Of a stretch of DNA of 64,000 bases, positions 62,533-64,000 are shown in pieces. Position 1 is the stretch's first letter; every line of letters begins with the position of its first letter. Both the position numbers and the translations under genes were made by a program. Location of the stretch: the NCBI RefSeq assembly GCF_001591005.1, contig NZ_BCTY01000002.1, positions 1 to 64,000 of the forward strand, in the 5' to 3' direction. This DNA comes from Sphingomonas sanguinis NBRC 13937 (GTDB lineage Bacteria; Pseudomonadota; Alphaproteobacteria; Sphingomonadales; Sphingomonadaceae). The notes beneath the pieces were generated by a model, which saw only the letters and a program-made list of their open reading frames with translations, was not told where the DNA came from and did no database searches.

Positions 62533-64000
62533 ATGACCAAGCAGCATCTTCTGACCACCGCAGGCCTTGTCGCGCTCAGCGCTCTGGCCGCCACGCCCGT
62601 CCAGGCGCAACAGGCGACCCAGGCCTCGGCCGCCACTACCGCCGAAACCGGCGACATGCCCGCCGAGCAAAGCGGCGACATCGTCGTCACCGGCTCGGCC
62701 CGTGCCGAGCGTCGCTTCGACGTCGCCTATGCGGTCAACAGCCTGTCGCAGACCGACATCCAGAAGATCGCGCCGCTGAACACCGCCGATCTCTTGGGCA
62801 ACGTGCCGGGCATCCAGGTCGAGGCGACCGGCGGCGAGGTTCAGAACATCACCCGAGTGCGCGGCATTCCGACCGATCGCGGCTATCTGTATTTCCAGCA
62901 GGACGGCCTGCCGCTCTATCAGGAAATCGACGGCTTCTTCTTTAATGCCGGCGAAGGCATGAACCGCTACGACCTGATGACGGAGCGGATGGAAGTGGTG
63001 CGCGGCGGCCCGGCGCCCATCTACGCCAGCGACGCCGCCGCCATCGTCAACAACATCACAGTCACCGGCACCGCCACCACGCGTGGCCGTGCGCAGCTGA
63101 CGCTGGGCGATACCGGCCTCTATCGCTTCGACACCTATCAGGCCGGGCCGCTGGGCGAGAACACCTATTATGCGGTCGGCGGCTTCGTCCGCTATCACGA
63201 CGGCTATCGCGACAACGGCTTCCCCAATGATCGCGGCGGCCAGATCCGCGCGAACATCAAGCATGACTTCTCCAATGGTTTCTTCAAGCTGAGCGCGCAG
63301 TTCGTCGACGACCACAATGTCTTCTACCTGCCGATCCCGACCAACGACCCCCGCAACCCGTCGGTCTCGCTCAACCCCTATATCGACTATTTCACGGGCA
63401 CGATGAACTCGCCCGCGCTGCGCAACGTGGCGATCACCTTCCAGAATGCGGGCGGTGGACTGACCACGCTGCACCGCGATCTCGCCAATGGCCGCTATAT
63501 CCGCTTCGGCAACCTCGCCTTCACCTATCAGGCGGAGTTCGACGACTGGACCGTCTCGCTGAAGTCGGGCGTGACCATCGGCAAGAACAGCTTCGACGCC
63601 TTTTACTCGACGACCAATCCGGTCGACGGCAACACCTTCGCCGCCAGCTATCTGAACGCCGCGCGTACCGCCTTCGGCCCGTCGGTTACGCGGATGGGCT
63701 ATTCCATTGCAGGCACGAACGGCGCGACCACCTACGATCCGTACGGCGCGTCGGGCCTGGTCATGTCGGGTCAGTACCGTGCGGTCGAATCGAACTTCTA
63801 TTCGGGCCAGGCCGACCTGAGCGTCACACGCCAGTTCGACACGCCCATCGGCCGTCACGACGTGAAGGCGGGCCTGTACGGTTCGCTCTGGGGCCAGAGC
63901 GTCCTTCAGGCCTATCAGGATTATCTGATCGAGGTGCGCGGCAAGCCCCGGACGCTGGACCTCTTCGCCTATAACGCGAACGGCGCGATCGTCGGCAGCG
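62533..64000 (+). CDS. TonB-dependent receptor (5' part, runs off the window)
   Basis: 489 codons are open to the window end, so the C-terminal barrel is missing. The signal peptide ends PVQAQ, followed by DIVVTGSARAERR, a TonB-box-like segment. The plug domain (about 60-170) has ADLLGNVPGIQVEA, VRGIPTDRGYLYFQQDGLP and RMEVVRGGPAPIY. Barrel strands follow. Together with the divergent ROK regulator it is likely to import an oligosaccharide or glycoside. No plug-domain defect is seen. Confidence 0.9.
   Translation, partial: MTKQHLLTTAGLVALSALAATPVQAQQATQASAATTAETGDMPAEQSGDIVVTGSARAERRFDVAYAVNSLSQTDIQKIAPLNTADLLGNVPGIQVEATGGEVQNITRVRGIPTDRGYLYFQQDGLPLYQEIDGFFFNAGEGMNRYDLMTERMEVVRGGPAPIYASDAAAIVNNITVTGTATTRGRAQLTLGDTGLYRFDTYQAGPLGENTYYAVGGFVRYHDGYRDNGFPNDRGGQIRANIKHDFSNGFFKLSAQFVDDHNVFYLPIPTNDPRNPSVSLNPYIDYFTGTMNSPALRNVAITFQNAGGGLTTLHRDLANGRYIRFGNLAFTYQAEFDDWTVSLKSGVTIGKNSFDAFYSTTNPVDGNTFAASYLNAARTAFGPSVTRMGYSIAGTNGATTYDPYGASGLVMSGQYRAVESNFYSGQADLSVTRQFDTPIGRHDVKAGLYGSLWGQSVLQAYQDYLIEVRGKPRTLDLFAYNANGAIVGS

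Overview
The window is about 65% GC, densely packed, and reads as a chromosomal segment of a sphingomonad (Alphaproteobacteria, Sphingomonadaceae, probably Sphingomonas). This is inferred from gene content and codon use: a DmeR/DmeF pair, a sphingan-type exopolysaccharide locus, a TonB-dependent receptor beside a ROK regulator, and frequent GTG and TTG starts. No insertion sequence, phage gene or CRISPR array is visible.

Layout. (1) 1-5370: a paired-hairpin repeat, tyrosine catabolism (hmgA-maiA-Rieske protein), a secreted SGNH hydrolase, a cobalt/nickel efflux pair with its sensor (dmeR-dmeF), an L,D-transpeptidase and tRNA-Gly(CCC). (2) 5566-34017: a large exopolysaccharide locus. It has a two-subunit Alg14/Alg13-type glycosyltransferase, a GT4, a GT14 and five GT2-like proteins, two Wzy/WaaL-type proteins, an acetyltransferase, a NodB deacetylase, two secreted accessory proteins and a beta-helix lipoprotein. 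A seven-gene minus-strand run encodes export (OPX protein, small secreted protein, outer-membrane barrel, Wzc-type copolymerase/tyrosine kinase, membrane protein, GT2, Wzx flippase). A PilZ protein, the priming sugar-phosphate transferase, a LapG-type cysteine protease and a UDP-glucuronate 4-epimerase follow. (3) 34023-42447: housekeeping genes (MoaB/CinA-like, map, ubiB, purL, nhaA, a DUF418 protein, bfd behind a Fur-box-like site). (4) 42454-49455: a MoxR/DUF58/DUF4350/DUF4129/SpoIIM/RDD operon, coupled by 4-nt overlaps with non-ATG starts, and a divergent membrane protein. (5) 49472-54056: a poorly characterised envelope group (754-aa exported protein, DUF3142 lipoprotein, small tyrosine phosphatase, OprB-like porin). 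(6) 54548-61293: a tight eight-gene operon of SPFH-SHOCT, two zinc-ribbon DUF4178 proteins, a 54-aa membrane protein, DUF350, a membrane-embedded spermidine-synthase-like enzyme, a Tat-lipoprotein flavin oxidoreductase and AdoMet decarboxylase. (7) 61290-64000: a ROK repressor divergent from a TonB-dependent receptor that runs off the window, with an NagC-like AT-rich palindrome between them.

How the genes work together. Region 2 encodes most steps of a Wzx/Wzy-type polymer pathway: priming, sugar addition, flipping, polymerisation, export and trimming or acylation. The PilZ protein and LapG-type protease point to c-di-GMP and surface-adhesion control. Region 6 is the best candidate for an under-described system. 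It makes decarboxylated AdoMet (SpeH) beside a membrane-anchored aminopropyltransferase, a probably periplasmic amine-oxidase-like flavoprotein, and membrane-organising SPFH, DUF350 and DUF4178 proteins. This suggests a polyamine-type modification acting at the membrane. That function is inference; the gene content and overlaps are read directly from the sequence.
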